Origin: Nannocystis punicea
GTDB lineage: Bacteria > Myxococcota_A > Polyangia > Nannocystales > Nannocystaceae
Assembly: GCF_026965555.1 (NCBI RefSeq)
Contig: NZ_CP114040.1
Coordinates: 7,316,001 to 7,380,000 of the forward strand
Direction: 5' to 3'
DNA: 64,000 nt
Below, piece after piece: positions 17,952 through 28,424 of this stretch (position 1 is its first letter; each line of letters starts with the position of its first letter). Position numbers and translations under genes: made by a program. A model generated the notes under the pieces. It was given only the letters and a program-made list of their open reading frames with translations, was not told the DNA's origin and did not search any database.

Positions 17952-18448
17952 GTCGTGGGGGGGAGGTGTCCGCAAGGACATGTCGGATCGGTCCGGTGAG
18001 CCGCGGCCCGAGGCCGAGGGGGGCGGCCCGGCTGGCCAGCACCTGCGCGGCCGACCTCGACGAGGGCGTGCTGCGGGTGGCGAGCGAAGCGGCGGCGCGG
18101 CATCCGGAAAAACCGGCGCGAGTGTACAACAACCCGGCCATCAGCCCCCGCCACGGCCCATCATCGGCGCCGGGGTCGCCTCGCTGCAAACCGGCGAGAA
18201 GTCGCCGCCGGAGACCCACATCACGGCCCGCCGTCGGGGAGGATCCCCGGACACCTGCACCCTCGCCGATCGATGCCGCGAGGCCATCCCGGCCGGCCGA
18301 CGTTTTCGCCGCCAGCATCGCGCCAGACGCCGTTTCAGCGCAGATCCGCCCTCCCGGAGCAGGCGCGCCCGCCCACGCGTCGCTCCAGGACGGACTCCGT
18401 TCTAGCGTGCAGAACGGCGACGACTCGTGTAGGTAAGCGAGACCAGGC
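17952..18448. other. 497-bp divergent intergenic region
   Basis: No gene supported. It carries a dispersed repeat copy (GTGTCCGCAAGGACATGTC, about 17967-17985) next to the 17070 gene. A TAGCGT -10-like box at 18403-18408 could start the kinase transcript with a leader of about 35 nt. The remaining frames lack coding character. Confidence 0.5.
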
Positions 18449-20167
<1,719 letters not shown>

Positions 20168-20299
20168 GCCCGCTGTCCTCCGGCCTGCGAGAAGGCGCCT
20201 GTCATGTCGACACGCTCGCGCGCTCCCGTCCTCGCCCGTGCGCTCGTCAGGTCGAGCCCGCTGCGTGCCGGTAGGCCAGGCGGCGCGACGACCCGCGGG

Positions 20300-20369
20300 G
20301 ACACCGTCCCGACATGTCCGATGATCCATGTCCCAACGACCATGACCCCATGACCATGTCTCAAGGAGC
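20300..20369. repeat. Run of dispersed repeat half-sites before a lipoprotein gene
   Basis: CGACATGTCCGATGATCCATG, GTCCCAACGACCATGACC, CCATGACCATGTCTCAAGG. Five CATG half-sites spaced 10-17 bases apart end at the ribosome-binding AAGGAG of the next gene. Confidence 0.55.
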
Positions 20370-21815
20370 ATGACCGTGAAGACACCCCCCCTGTCCCTCG
20401 CGTCAACCCTCCTCCTCGCGGCCGCCTGCTTCAACCCGTCGGGCAGCGACCCGACCACCGGCACCACCGCCACCGGCGGCCCGGCCACGAGCGACGGCCC
20501 CGGCGGCCCCGGGTCCACGGCCAGCGGCGAGGGCGACACCCTCAGCAGCGGCGCGCCGACCTCCGGCGAGCCGGTCACCACCACCGCGGCCACCGGCGAC
20601 ACCTCGAGCGGCACCGGCACCACCGGCGAGCCCTGCGACGCCGACGTGTGCCCCTGCGACAGCGCGACCGAGTGCGCGGCCGGCCAGCAGTGCCTCGACG
20701 GCGCGTGCGTCGAGTGCATCGACAGCACCACCTGCAACGGCCGCGTGTGCGACCCGATCGCCCACGTCTGCCGCGACTGTCGCGAGCACTCCGAGTGCCC
20801 GAAGACCGCCTGCGAGCTCGACGACGGGGTCTGCTTCCCGGTCGTCGCCACCAGCCACGCCCACGTCGACCCCGGCCTCACCTGCGGCGATCAGCCCTGC
20901 ACCGCCGACCAGCCGTGCTGCTCGATCGGCCAGGCGATGACCCAGTACATCGACGCCAGCCACCTCGTCGTCCACCTCGGCCCCGGGACCTACATGAGCG
21001 GCGTCAGGCTCGTCGAGGGCGGGCGCAAGGTCGCCGTCCTCGGCAGCGAGCTCACCGTCTTCGAGGTCAGCGGCGAACCGGCCGTCCGCCTCGGCGACGA
21101 GATGCAGGCCGACGCCATCGACAGCGAGCTCTACGTCGCGGACATCCGCATCGAGGGCGGGACGGGCGAGGCCGCGATCCGCTGCAAGTCCGCCGCCCAG
21201 CTGTGGCTCGACGACGTCCGGATCGAGAGCTACGTCGGCCGCGCCATCTCGACCTCCGAGTGCGTCGCCATGGTCCGCCGCAGCGAGCTCGCGCTCAACG
21301 TCCACGCCATCGCCATCGACCAGGGCAGCACGCTGCAGCTGGAGAACACCCTCGTCGCCCACTACAACATGGGCGCCGCGCTCGAGGTCGGCGTCACCAG
21401 CGGCGCGCACCTGCTCTACACCACCCTCGGCGACGCCACCCAGCACGCCGCCGGCCTGTTCGCCTGCGTCGACGGCACCGCCATGCTCAGCGCCCGCAAC
21501 TCGGCCCTGCTCAGCCACGGCCTCGGCGGCACCTTCAGCTGCGCCTCCAGCTCGCTCCAGCTCACCGACTCCGTCGTCAGCGACTCGACGCTCGAGAACG
21601 TCGACACCAACGTCGCGGTCATCCAGCCGCAGCAGGTCGCGCCGCTGTTCCAGGGCTGGGGCGGCGGCGACCTGCACGTGCTCGGCGACGGCGGCCTCCT
21701 GGCCGGCAAGGCCCGCTGGAAGCAGGGCGACCCGGGGACCGACGTCGACGGCGATCCGCGACCGATGATGGACGGCGCGCCCGACGTCGCCGGCGGCGAC
21801 CGTCCCCCGGGTTGA
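20370..21815 (+). CDS. Secreted lipoprotein with Thr/Gly linker, Cys-rich module and beta-helix-like domain
   Basis: 481 aa. Signal and lipobox LLLAAAC (Cys20), then a Thr/Gly/Ser linker to about residue 85. A Cys-rich stretch follows (DVCPCDSATECAAGQQC, CIDSTTCNGRVCDPIAHVC; about 12 Cys, EGF/dickkopf-like spacing), then TCGDQPCTADQPCCSI. From about 190 to 430 comes a right-handed parallel beta-helix-like region (VHLGPGTYMSGVRL, LWLDDVRIESYVGRAI, LQLENTLVAHYNMGAALEV). The C terminus has DVDGDPRPMMDGAPDVAG. GTG 20376 is a later alternative start to ATG 20370. Surface adhesion or carbohydrate binding is possible; function unknown. Confidence 0.85.
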   Translation: MTVKTPPLSLASTLLLAAACFNPSGSDPTTGTTATGGPATSDGPGGPGSTASGEGDTLSSGAPTSGEPVTTTAATGDTSSGTGTTGEPCDADVCPCDSATECAAGQQCLDGACVECIDSTTCNGRVCDPIAHVCRDCREHSECPKTACELDDGVCFPVVATSHAHVDPGLTCGDQPCTADQPCCSIGQAMTQYIDASHLVVHLGPGTYMSGVRLVEGGRKVAVLGSELTVFEVSGEPAVRLGDEMQADAIDSELYVADIRIEGGTGEAAIRCKSAAQLWLDDVRIESYVGRAISTSECVAMVRRSELALNVHAIAIDQGSTLQLENTLVAHYNMGAALEVGVTSGAHLLYTTLGDATQHAAGLFACVDGTAMLSARNSALLSHGLGGTFSCASSSLQLTDSVVSDSTLENVDTNVAVIQPQQVAPLFQGWGGGDLHVLGDGGLLAGKARWKQGDPGTDVDGDPRPMMDGAPDVAGGDRPPG

Positions 21816-21946
21816 GCCCGTGACCTAACTCCGACCGGCCGACCGTCGCCGGCGCCCCGGCTCGCGGTCGACCGCGCCATCGCGCCCGCGCGCGCCGTCT
21901 ATTGCCGCCCGGAGGTCATTCGCGCACCAGGCGCACATGCACTCGC

Positions 21947-22043
21947 ATTGCAATTGCAGTCGGCTGACAACAGCGACTCGAGTGCGAGAGCGGTCCGCTC
22001 GCTTGACGGCCTCGGCCGGGATCTTTTAGTCGTTCGATCCCGG
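21947..22043 (+). promoter_or_regulatory. Control region of the TonB receptor gene
   Basis: TGCAATTGCA (21949-21958) is a perfect palindrome. TTGACG (22003-22008) and TTTAGT (22025-22030) could be -35/-10 with a 16-base spacer. CCGGGATC (22016-22023) and GATCCCGG (22036-22043) are 8-bp inverted arms that enclose the -10 and touch the GTG start. Together they look like a repressible promoter. Confidence 0.45.
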
Positions 22044-24664
22044 TGCCACGCGCTCGCGCCACGCTCTGCACCTGCCTCGCGGCGTGCCTGTGGGCCTCGC
22101 CGGGCCGGGCCGCGCCCGCGGTCGTCCCGCCGAGCCCCCGGACCCAGGTCGACGCCGTCTATCCGCTCGCCGAGGCGCGCAGCGAGACCGTCGCCGTCGA
22201 GCTCGCGGTCACCGTCGAGGTCGACGGGCGGGTCGGCGCGGTCGAGGTGCTGAAGAGCGGCGGCGCGGCCTTCGACGACGCCGCCGTGGCCGCCGTCCGG
22301 CAGTGGCGGTTCGAGCCGGCCCGCCGCGGCGCCGAGGCAGTGGCCGTCAAGATCCGCGTGCCCTTCAGCTTCGCCCCGCCGGCCCAGCCGGCCGAGGCCC
22401 CCGCGGCCGGCGGACCTGCCCCTTCGGCCAGCCCCGAGCAACCCGGTCCTGCGGCCAGCGAGCCTGCCCCTTCGACCAGCCCGGAACAACCTGCCCCTTC
22501 GACCAGCCAACCGGTCCCTTCGACCAGCCAACCGGCCCCTTCGACCAGCCAGCCGCCCGGCGCGCCACCTGCCCCTTCGGCCAGCCAGCCCGAGCCGGTG
22601 CTCGACGTCGCCGCGCGCAGCCGCCGGCCGCCGCCGCGGGCCGCCAGCGACTTCGTGGTCGAGCGCGACGTCCTGGCCGCCCCGCCGCGGCAGAGCGCCG
22701 CCGACATGCTGAGCAGCGCCCCCGGCGTCTACGTCGCGCGGGCCGAGGGCGAGGCCGTCGCTCACGAGATCACCCTGCGCGGCTTCAACGCCGCGCACGG
22801 CCAGGACATCGAGATCACCGCCGGCGCCCTGCCGCTCAACCAGGTCTCGCACCTGCACGGCCAGGGCTACGCCGACCTCAACTGGATCGTCCCCGAGACG
22901 GTGCGATCGATCCGCGTCACCGAGGGCGTCTACGACCCGCGGCAGGGCGACTTCGCGGTCGCCGGCAGCATCGACTTCGACCTCGCCGTCCCGCGCCGCG
23001 GCATCCAGCTGCGCAGCACCGGCGGCTCGTTCGCCACCTTCCGCCAGCTCGTCCTGTGGGCGCCCAAGGGCCAGGAGGACGAGACCTTCGCCGCCGCCGC
23101 CGTCCGCCGCACCCGCGGCTTCGGCATGAACCGCGGCGGCCTCTCGGGCATGGCCATGGGGCAGTTCGCCTTCTCGGCCGCGGGCGGCTGGCGCGGCAAG
23201 ATCCACGTCGCCGCCTACGCCGCCCGGGCCGGGCTCGCCGGCGTCCTGCGCCGCGACGACGTCGCCGCCAGCGTCGTCGGCTTCTACGACAGCTACGGCG
23301 ACCCCTCGGCCAACAGCCAGTCGGCCTCGGCCGCGCGCGGCCACCTCTCTCTCGAGCTCGAGCGTCGCGGCGAGCGCGGGGCCGTCACGCGCATGGCCGT
23401 GTGGACCGCCCTGGTCGACTTCCACAGCCGCGAGAACTTCACCGGCTACACCCAGCGCGGCGTCGTCATGCCCGAGTGGGTCGGCCGCGGCGACCTCATC
23501 GAGCAGCAGAACCGCGACTTCGGCGGCGGCATGCGCCTGTCCCATCGGACAGCCGGCTGGCGACCCGCCGCGTGGTTCAACGCCGCCCTCGAGGTCGGCG
23601 CCTCCGCCCGGATCCACAACATCCAGCAGGCGCAGAACCTGCTGCAGGCCCCGCAGAACGAGACCTGGGACCGGCGCGTCGACGCCACCGTCCTCGCCAG
23701 CGACGTCGGCCTCTACGGCGACCTCGACCTCCGCCTCGGCAAGCGCGTCCGCCTTCGCGGCGGCGGTCGGGCCGACGTCCTCCACTACGACATCGACGAC
23801 CGCCTCGGCAACTTCATCGCCCCCTACCAGATCGAGAGCCACCTCGTCGGCCACCGCCGCACCGCCACCGGCGTGGCCGCCGGGCCGCGCGTCAGCCTCG
23901 AGGTCGCGCCTGTCCCCTGGGTCAGCCTGTTCGCCGCCTACGGCCAGGGCTACCGCTCGCCGCAGGCGCGCCAGCTCGACGAGGGCGAGCGGGCCCCGTT
24001 CGCCAAGGTCCACAGCACCGAGGGCGGCGTGCGCATGAGCCCCCTCGGCGGCCGCCTGCAGCTCAGCGCCGCCGGCTTCGCCACCTTCCTCTCGCAGGAC
24101 CTCGCCTTCGACCCCGAGGAGGGCCGGCTCGAGAAGGTCGGCCCGACCCGCCGGGCCGGCGCCGCCGTCCAGCTCGTCGCCCGCCCGCTGCCGTGGCTGG
24201 TCACCTCCGGCAGCGTCACCTACGTCCACGCCGTCCTGCGCGCCCCGCCGCCCGCGACCGCCGAGAACCCGTCCCCGCCGTACGTCCCCGGCCAGCTGCT
24301 GCCCTACGTCCCGCCGGTGGTCGTGCGCGCCGACGTCGGCCTCGACAAGGACCTCGTCGAGCTCAAGGGCCGCCCGCTCGGCCTGCGCGTCGGCCTCGGC
24401 TACTCGTACCTGTCTCCGCGGCCATTGCCCTACGGACAGTTCGCCGACCCGGTCCACCTCCTCGACGCCAGCGCCGCGGTGCGCTGGTCGGTCGTCGAGG
24501 TCGGCGTCGAGGCCTTCAACCTGCTCGCGCGCCGCTGGGCCGCCACCGAGTACAACTTCGTCTCCGACTGGGGCACCCGCCCCGTCCCCTCCCTCCTGCC
24601 CGCGCGCCACTTCGCCGCCGGCCCCCCGCTCAGCGTCATGGGCACCCTCACCCTCCACTTCTAG
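22043..24664 (+). CDS. TonB-dependent receptor with N-terminal TonB C-terminal-type domain
   Basis: 873 aa from GTG. Signal peptide (LCTCLAACLWASPGRAAP). Residues 35-110 form a TonB_C-like domain (VAVELAVTVEVDGRVGAVEV, AAVAAVRQWRFEPARR). A Pro/Ser linker (111-185) is built from tandem PAPSTSQP-like repeats of the dispersed DNA element. The plug follows (about 185-315: RQSAADMLSSAPGVYV, ITLRGFNAAHGQDIEITAGA), then a 22-strand-type barrel ending PPLSVMGTLTLHF. Receptors normally lack a TonB_C domain of their own. It should import a large or scarce nutrient, powered by the ExbB/ExbD/TonB genes downstream. Substrate unknown. Confidence 0.9.
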   Translation: MPRARATLCTCLAACLWASPGRAAPAVVPPSPRTQVDAVYPLAEARSETVAVELAVTVEVDGRVGAVEVLKSGGAAFDDAAVAAVRQWRFEPARRGAEAVAVKIRVPFSFAPPAQPAEAPAAGGPAPSASPEQPGPAASEPAPSTSPEQPAPSTSQPVPSTSQPAPSTSQPPGAPPAPSASQPEPVLDVAARSRRPPPRAASDFVVERDVLAAPPRQSAADMLSSAPGVYVARAEGEAVAHEITLRGFNAAHGQDIEITAGALPLNQVSHLHGQGYADLNWIVPETVRSIRVTEGVYDPRQGDFAVAGSIDFDLAVPRRGIQLRSTGGSFATFRQLVLWAPKGQEDETFAAAAVRRTRGFGMNRGGLSGMAMGQFAFSAAGGWRGKIHVAAYAARAGLAGVLRRDDVAASVVGFYDSYGDPSANSQSASAARGHLSLELERRGERGAVTRMAVWTALVDFHSRENFTGYTQRGVVMPEWVGRGDLIEQQNRDFGGGMRLSHRTAGWRPAAWFNAALEVGASARIHNIQQAQNLLQAPQNETWDRRVDATVLASDVGLYGDLDLRLGKRVRLRGGGRADVLHYDIDDRLGNFIAPYQIESHLVGHRRTATGVAAGPRVSLEVAPVPWVSLFAAYGQGYRSPQARQLDEGERAPFAKVHSTEGGVRMSPLGGRLQLSAAGFATFLSQDLAFDPEEGRLEKVGPTRRAGAAVQLVARPLPWLVTSGSVTYVHAVLRAPPPATAENPSPPYVPGQLLPYVPPVVVRADVGLDKDLVELKGRPLGLRVGLGYSYLSPRPLPYGQFADPVHLLDASAAVRWSVVEVGVEAFNLLARRWAATEYNFVSDWGTRPVPSLLPARHFAAGPPLSVMGTLTLHF

Positions 24665-24839
24665 CCGCCTGTCCCTTCACACCTGTCCCTTCGGACATCC
24701 ACCGCTCTCGACCGCGCCCGTCGCACTCGCCGACTGTTCCGCCGCTCGAACTCTCCTCCCCACGCCATACCCGCCACGCCCATCACCGCCCCCGCCGCCT
24801 GTCCCTCATACCTGTCCCTTCGCACCGGTCCCTTCACCC
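24665..24839. repeat. Intra-operon spacer made of dispersed repeat half-sites
   Basis: Contains GCCTGTCCCTTCACACCTGTC, CTTCGGACATCC, CCTGTCCCTCATACCTGTCC, and CCATGTCCCTCC reaching the next start codon. At least six TGTCCC half-sites lie within 175 bp. Confidence 0.6.
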
Positions 24840-25568
24840 ATGTCCCTCCGACCAGCCATCCTCCTGCTGCTCTGCGCCGCCTGCGGCGCCACCGGCGAGC
24901 CGGCCTTCCAGGCCCCGCTGCGGGCGCGGGGGGCCGCCTCGGAGCTGACCGCGGGCGCCTGGACCGTGAGCCTCGCGCGCGCCGAGGTCGGCCTCGGCCC
25001 GCTCTACCTGTGCGCCACCGCGGCGGCCTCCTCCGAGCTGTGCGCCACCGCGGCCGCCGAGTACGCCGCCGTCGCGACCGTCGACCTCACCGACCCCGAG
25101 CCGCAGCCGCTCGGCGAGCTCGACGTCCTGCCCGGCCAGGTCCGCTCGGCCATGCTCGACTACGGCGTGACCTGGCTCAAGACGCAGGCCAAGCCGAAGG
25201 CCCAGGACGGCGCGCCCGGCGGCCGCGCGGCCCGGTTCGCCGGCATGGCTGTCTCTTCGGACATGTCCTTCGAGTTCACCGCCGACCTCGACGTCGCCCC
25301 CGTGCTCCGCGGCAGCCGCACCCTCGAGGGCCTGCGGATCGGCCCGTTCTCGCTCGACGAGGGCGGCGCGCTCGACGTCACGGTCGACGGCGCCGCCTGG
25401 TGGGCCGGCGTCGACTTCGACGCCCTCGCCGCGCTCGGCCCCGGCCCGCACGACCTCACCGCCCTCGCCGCCGCCGATCCGGCCTCCCCGGCCGCCGACG
25501 CCCTCGCCGCCGTCCGCTTCGCCATGATCGCAGTCCCCCCGCGGTTCGCCTGGACCGCCGAGCAATGA
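24840..25568 (+). CDS. Lipoprotein of the TonB locus, unknown function
   Basis: 242 aa, not recognised. Lipobox LLLLCAAC (Cys15), with a second candidate Cys12. Mature chain begins with beta-strand pattern (ELTAGAWTVSLARAEVGLGPLYLC), a Cys pair region (LYLCATAAASSELCATAA), AMLDYGVTWLKTQAKPK in the middle and LRIGPFSLDEGG, FAMIAVPPRFAW at the end. Between receptor and exbB with 4 bases to exbB, so part of the uptake operon; perhaps it binds the substrate at the outer membrane. A repeat copy (CTGTCTCTTCGGACATG) is read in frame as AVSSDMS. The start codon ATG itself lies in a repeat half-site. Confidence 0.78.
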   Translation: MSLRPAILLLLCAACGATGEPAFQAPLRARGAASELTAGAWTVSLARAEVGLGPLYLCATAAASSELCATAAAEYAAVATVDLTDPEPQPLGELDVLPGQVRSAMLDYGVTWLKTQAKPKAQDGAPGGRAARFAGMAVSSDMSFEFTADLDVAPVLRGSRTLEGLRIGPFSLDEGGALDVTVDGAAWWAGVDFDALAALGPGPHDLTALAAADPASPAADALAAVRFAMIAVPPRFAWTAEQ

Positions 25569-25572
25569 TCCC

Positions 25573-26262
25573 ATGACCCCGATCGACGCCCTCCAGCAGC
25601 TCTTCCTCCGCGCCGGCGCCGGCTGGGTGCTGTGGCTGCTCGGCCTGCTCTCGCTCGTCAGCGTCGCCCTCACCGTCGAGCGCTGGCTGGTCCTGCGCGC
25701 CCGCGGCGGCGACCTGCGCCTGCTCGCCGGCCGCGTCGGCGCCCTCCTGCACACCGGCGACCGCGACGGCGCCCTGCGCCTGCTCGCCGCCTCCCGCAGC
25801 GTCGCCGCGGCGATCGCCGCCGCCGGCCTGCGCCTCGCCGACCGCGGCCCCAAGGCCGCCGAGTACGCGATGCAGAGCGCCCTCGCGCTCGAGCGCGGCC
25901 AGCTCGAGCGCGGCCTTATCTTCCTCGGCACCCTCGGCAACAACGCCCCGTTCGTCGGCCTGCTCGGCACGGTCATCGGCGTCATCGCCGCCTTCGAGGA
26001 GCTCGGCCACGCCGCGCCCGGCCACGGCGGAGGCACCGGCGCCGCCTCCCAGGTCGCCTCCAACGCGGTCATGTCGAGCATCGCCGAGGCCCTGGTCGCC
26101 ACCGCCGTCGGCCTCCTGGTGGCCCTCCCCGCCGTCGCCGCCTACAACGCCTTCCAGCGCCGGATCACCTCCCTGTGCCAGGGCAGCGAGGCCCTGACCA
26201 ACCTCGTCCTCGCCTACATGGCCGATACGACAGGTCCCGAAGACCAGCCGGAGGCGCGCTGA
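25573..26262 (+). CDS. exbB: ExbB/TolQ/MotA-type proton channel
   Basis: Forms, with ExbD, the proton-driven motor for TonB. 229 aa with three TM helices: about 17-37 (WVLWLLGLLSLVSVALTVERW), 115-141 (FLGTLGNNAPFVGLLGTVIGVIAAF) and 170-195 (AEALVATAVGLLVALPAVAAYN). The GLLGTVIG and EALVATAVGL blocks are the family core. TGATG overlap with exbD. The tail (ADTTGPEDQPEAR) is encoded over a copy of the dispersed repeat. Confidence 0.92.
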   Translation: MTPIDALQQLFLRAGAGWVLWLLGLLSLVSVALTVERWLVLRARGGDLRLLAGRVGALLHTGDRDGALRLLAASRSVAAAIAAAGLRLADRGPKAAEYAMQSALALERGQLERGLIFLGTLGNNAPFVGLLGTVIGVIAAFEELGHAAPGHGGGTGAASQVASNAVMSSIAEALVATAVGLLVALPAVAAYNAFQRRITSLCQGSEALTNLVLAYMADTTGPEDQPEAR

Positions 26263-26696
26263 TGGCCGGCCACAGCTCCAGCGATCAGAACGGCCTCATC
26301 GTCGGCATCAACGTCACGCCGATGGTCGACGTCGTCCTGGTGCTGCTCATCATCTTCATCGTCACCGCCAAGATCATCGTCACCCCCGCGGTCGAGATGG
26401 ACCTGCCGGAGGCCAGCACCGCCGGCGAGGTCCAGGTCGTGCTCTCGGTCATCGTCCCCGAGCGCGGCGCCACCCTCGTCGACGGCGAGCCGATCGCCGG
26501 CGAAGACGAACTGGTCGCCCGCGCCACCGCCGTGCGCGCCCGCAGCCCCCAGGTCCGCGCGGTCATCCACGCCGACGGCGAGGTCCCCCATCGCCGCGTG
26601 ATCGCCACCATCGACGCCCTCCAGCGCGGCGGCGTCTACCGCGTCGCCTTCGCCACCCTGTCCCCTGCGCCGGGCCCCCAGGAGGCCGCGCCGTGA
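26262..26696 (+). CDS. exbD: ExbD/TolR biopolymer transport protein
   Basis: 144 aa single-pass partner of ExbB. INVTPMVDVVLVLLIIFIVTAKII carries the proton-conducting Asp23 in its only TM helix; the periplasmic part ends with VRAVIHADGEVPHRRVIATIDALQRGG, the usual C-terminal domain. The ATG is inside the exbB stop (TGATG). The TGA stop overlaps a GTG that opens a 246-codon repeat frame up to tonB. Confidence 0.92.
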   Translation: MAGHSSSDQNGLIVGINVTPMVDVVLVLLIIFIVTAKIIVTPAVEMDLPEASTAGEVQVVLSVIVPERGATLVDGEPIAGEDELVARATAVRARSPQVRAVIHADGEVPHRRVIATIDALQRGGVYRVAFATLSPAPGPQEAAP

Positions 26697-27433
26697 CCTG
26701 CCCGCCCGCCTCGACACGCCACGCGCCCCCGAGGCCCGCGCGCCACCTGTCCCTCGGGCCGGCCGCGCCCGCAACTCACCTGTCCCTCGGGTCACCTTCC
26801 CACGCCTCCGCGCATCGCCGGTCCCTCGCCTCATCTTCTCTCGCCCCCGCGCACCGCCGGCCCCTCGCCTCATCTTCTCTCGCCCCCGCGCACCGCCGGC
26901 CCCTCGCCTCATCTTCCCGCGCCCTCGCGCGCCACCTGTCCCTCGGGACAGCCGTAAACCCGCCCGCGCATCGCCTGCCCCTCGGCTCATTTTCCCTCGC
27001 CCTCGCGCGCCACCTGTCCCTCGGGCTAGCCGTCAACCCGCCCGCGCATCGCCTCGGCCCATTTTCCCGCGCCCTCGCGCGCCACCTGTCCCTCGGGCCA
27101 GCCGTCAACCCACCCGCGCATCGCCTCGGCCCATTTTCCCGCGCCCTCGCGCGTCACATGTCCCTCGGGCCAGCCGTCAACCCGCCCCCGCACCGCCTGC
27201 CCCTCGGCTCATTTTCCCGCGCCCTCGCGCGTCACCTGCCCCTCGGGCCAGCCGTCAACCCGCCCCCGCACCGCCGGCCCCTCGCCTCATTTTCCCTCGC
27301 CCTCGCGCGCCACATGTCCCTCAGGACAGCCATAAACGCGCCCTCCCGTCACCTGTCAATCCAGCCGTTCGCCGAGACGCTCCCCCGTCACCTGTCCCTC
27401 GGGCCAGCCTCGCCCACGGAGGTCCGCGCGTGA
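26693..27433 (+). repeat. Tandem repeat array between exbD and tonB, open as a 246-codon frame
   Basis: Units of 72 or 78 bp (copies of the core start near 26933, 27011, 27083, 27155, 27233, 27311) follow a 39-bp sub-array at about 26815-26925. Each long unit has the element CCTGTCCCTCGGGCCAGCC plus a constant CGTCAACCCGCCC block. All periods are multiples of 3, so one frame stays open, reading ARHLSLGPAVNPPAHRL again and again. That frame begins with GTGA overlap on exbD and ends with GTGA overlap on tonB. A protein so rich in His/Arg/Pro/Leu without known fold could be real, or could be a translatable spacer. No recognised domain. Confidence 0.6.
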
Positions 27434-28266
27434 CCCGTCCGGGCATCGCCGCACAGGTGTTCGCCGCCGCCGCGCCGCCGGCCTCGCGGCGGCACCACGC
27501 GATCATCGTCGCAGTCCTCCTGCACCTCGGCGTCGCGGTCCTGATCTTGCGGGCCCAGCCGACGCTCGAGACCTGGAGCGCCACCATGGCCGCGCGCGTG
27601 CACGACGAGCTGACCCGCCTGCAGCTGGCCGACGTCGAGCGCACCGAGCCGCCCCCGCCCCCGCCCGAAGAGCCGCCCCCGCCCGAGCCCCCGCAGGCCG
27701 CCAGCGAGCCTGCGCCCGCCGTCGCCACCGCCCCGCCCGCCCCCGCGCGACCGGCCCGACCGACGCCCGCGCGCGCGGGTCGAGTCGTCGCCGCGCCCCC
27801 CGGAGCCCTCGACCTCACCGGCGACGTCGTCGTCGTCGGCAGCGCCAGCGCCTACGTCGGCGGCGCCACCAGCTCGACCGGCACCGGCACCAAACCTGTC
27901 CCGAACGCCAGCTCCCAGCCGGCCTCGCCCCCGGCCCCGGCCCCGACGAGCCCGCCTGCTCCGCCTCCGCCCGCCGACGATCGCTCGCGCCCGGTCGCCC
28001 TCGCCAGCGAGGAATGGAACTGCCCGTGGCCGGCCGAGGCCGAGGGCCTCGCGCTCGACGAGCAGATCGCAGTCATCCGCGTCCTCGTCGACGCCCGCGG
28101 CGTCGTCGAGTCGTCCGAGCTCGTCGCCGACCCGGGCGACGGCTTCGGCGCCGCCGCCCTCGCCTGCGCCCGCCGGACCCGCTTCACCCCCGCCCTGGAC
28201 CGCGACGGCCGCCCAGTCCGCGCCCGCTCGCCCGCCATCCGCGTCCACTTCACGCGCAACCCCTGA
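27430..28266 (+). CDS. tonB: TonB energy transducer
   Basis: 278 aa from GTG 27430. Cytoplasmic N terminus, one TM helix with the functional His (HHAIIVAVLLHLGVAVLIL, about 22-40), Pro-rich periplasm-spanning stretch (PPPPPPEEPPPPEPP), a Ser/Thr/Pro linker including a dispersed repeat copy (KPVPNAS), and the TonB_C domain (about 195-278: EQIAVIRVLVDARGVVESSEL, ALACARRTRFTPALDRDG). Transfers energy from ExbB/ExbD to the receptor of this operon. Confidence 0.88.
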   Translation: MTRPGIAAQVFAAAAPPASRRHHAIIVAVLLHLGVAVLILRAQPTLETWSATMAARVHDELTRLQLADVERTEPPPPPPEEPPPPEPPQAASEPAPAVATAPPAPARPARPTPARAGRVVAAPPGALDLTGDVVVVGSASAYVGGATSSTGTGTKPVPNASSQPASPPAPAPTSPPAPPPPADDRSRPVALASEEWNCPWPAEAEGLALDEQIAVIRVLVDARGVVESSELVADPGDGFGAAALACARRTRFTPALDRDGRPVRARSPAIRVHFTRNP

Positions 28267-28284
28267 GCTCTCTCCACGGCTTGC

Positions 28285-28390
28285 CTTCAGAACATGTCCG
28301 AAAGGACACTCTGAAACTCCGCCGATCCCGACCGCTCTCCCTTACGACCCATCCCGCCAGCGACATGTCCCCAAAGACATCCATGCCGTC
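28285..28390. repeat. Dispersed repeat copies downstream of tonB
   Basis: AACATGTCCGAAAGGACACT and GACATGTCCCCAAAGACATCC, each a weak hairpin, in the 158-bp gap to the next small lipoprotein. Confidence 0.55.
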
Positions 28391-28424
28391 CACGGCGGGT
28401 CGCCCTCGCGCCTGACCCTCGCCC

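Noticed and set aside
17952-17981. Longer start of the 17070 gene at 17981
   Set aside because: The added residues are encoded by a dispersed repeat copy, and the signal peptide begins at ATG 17951.
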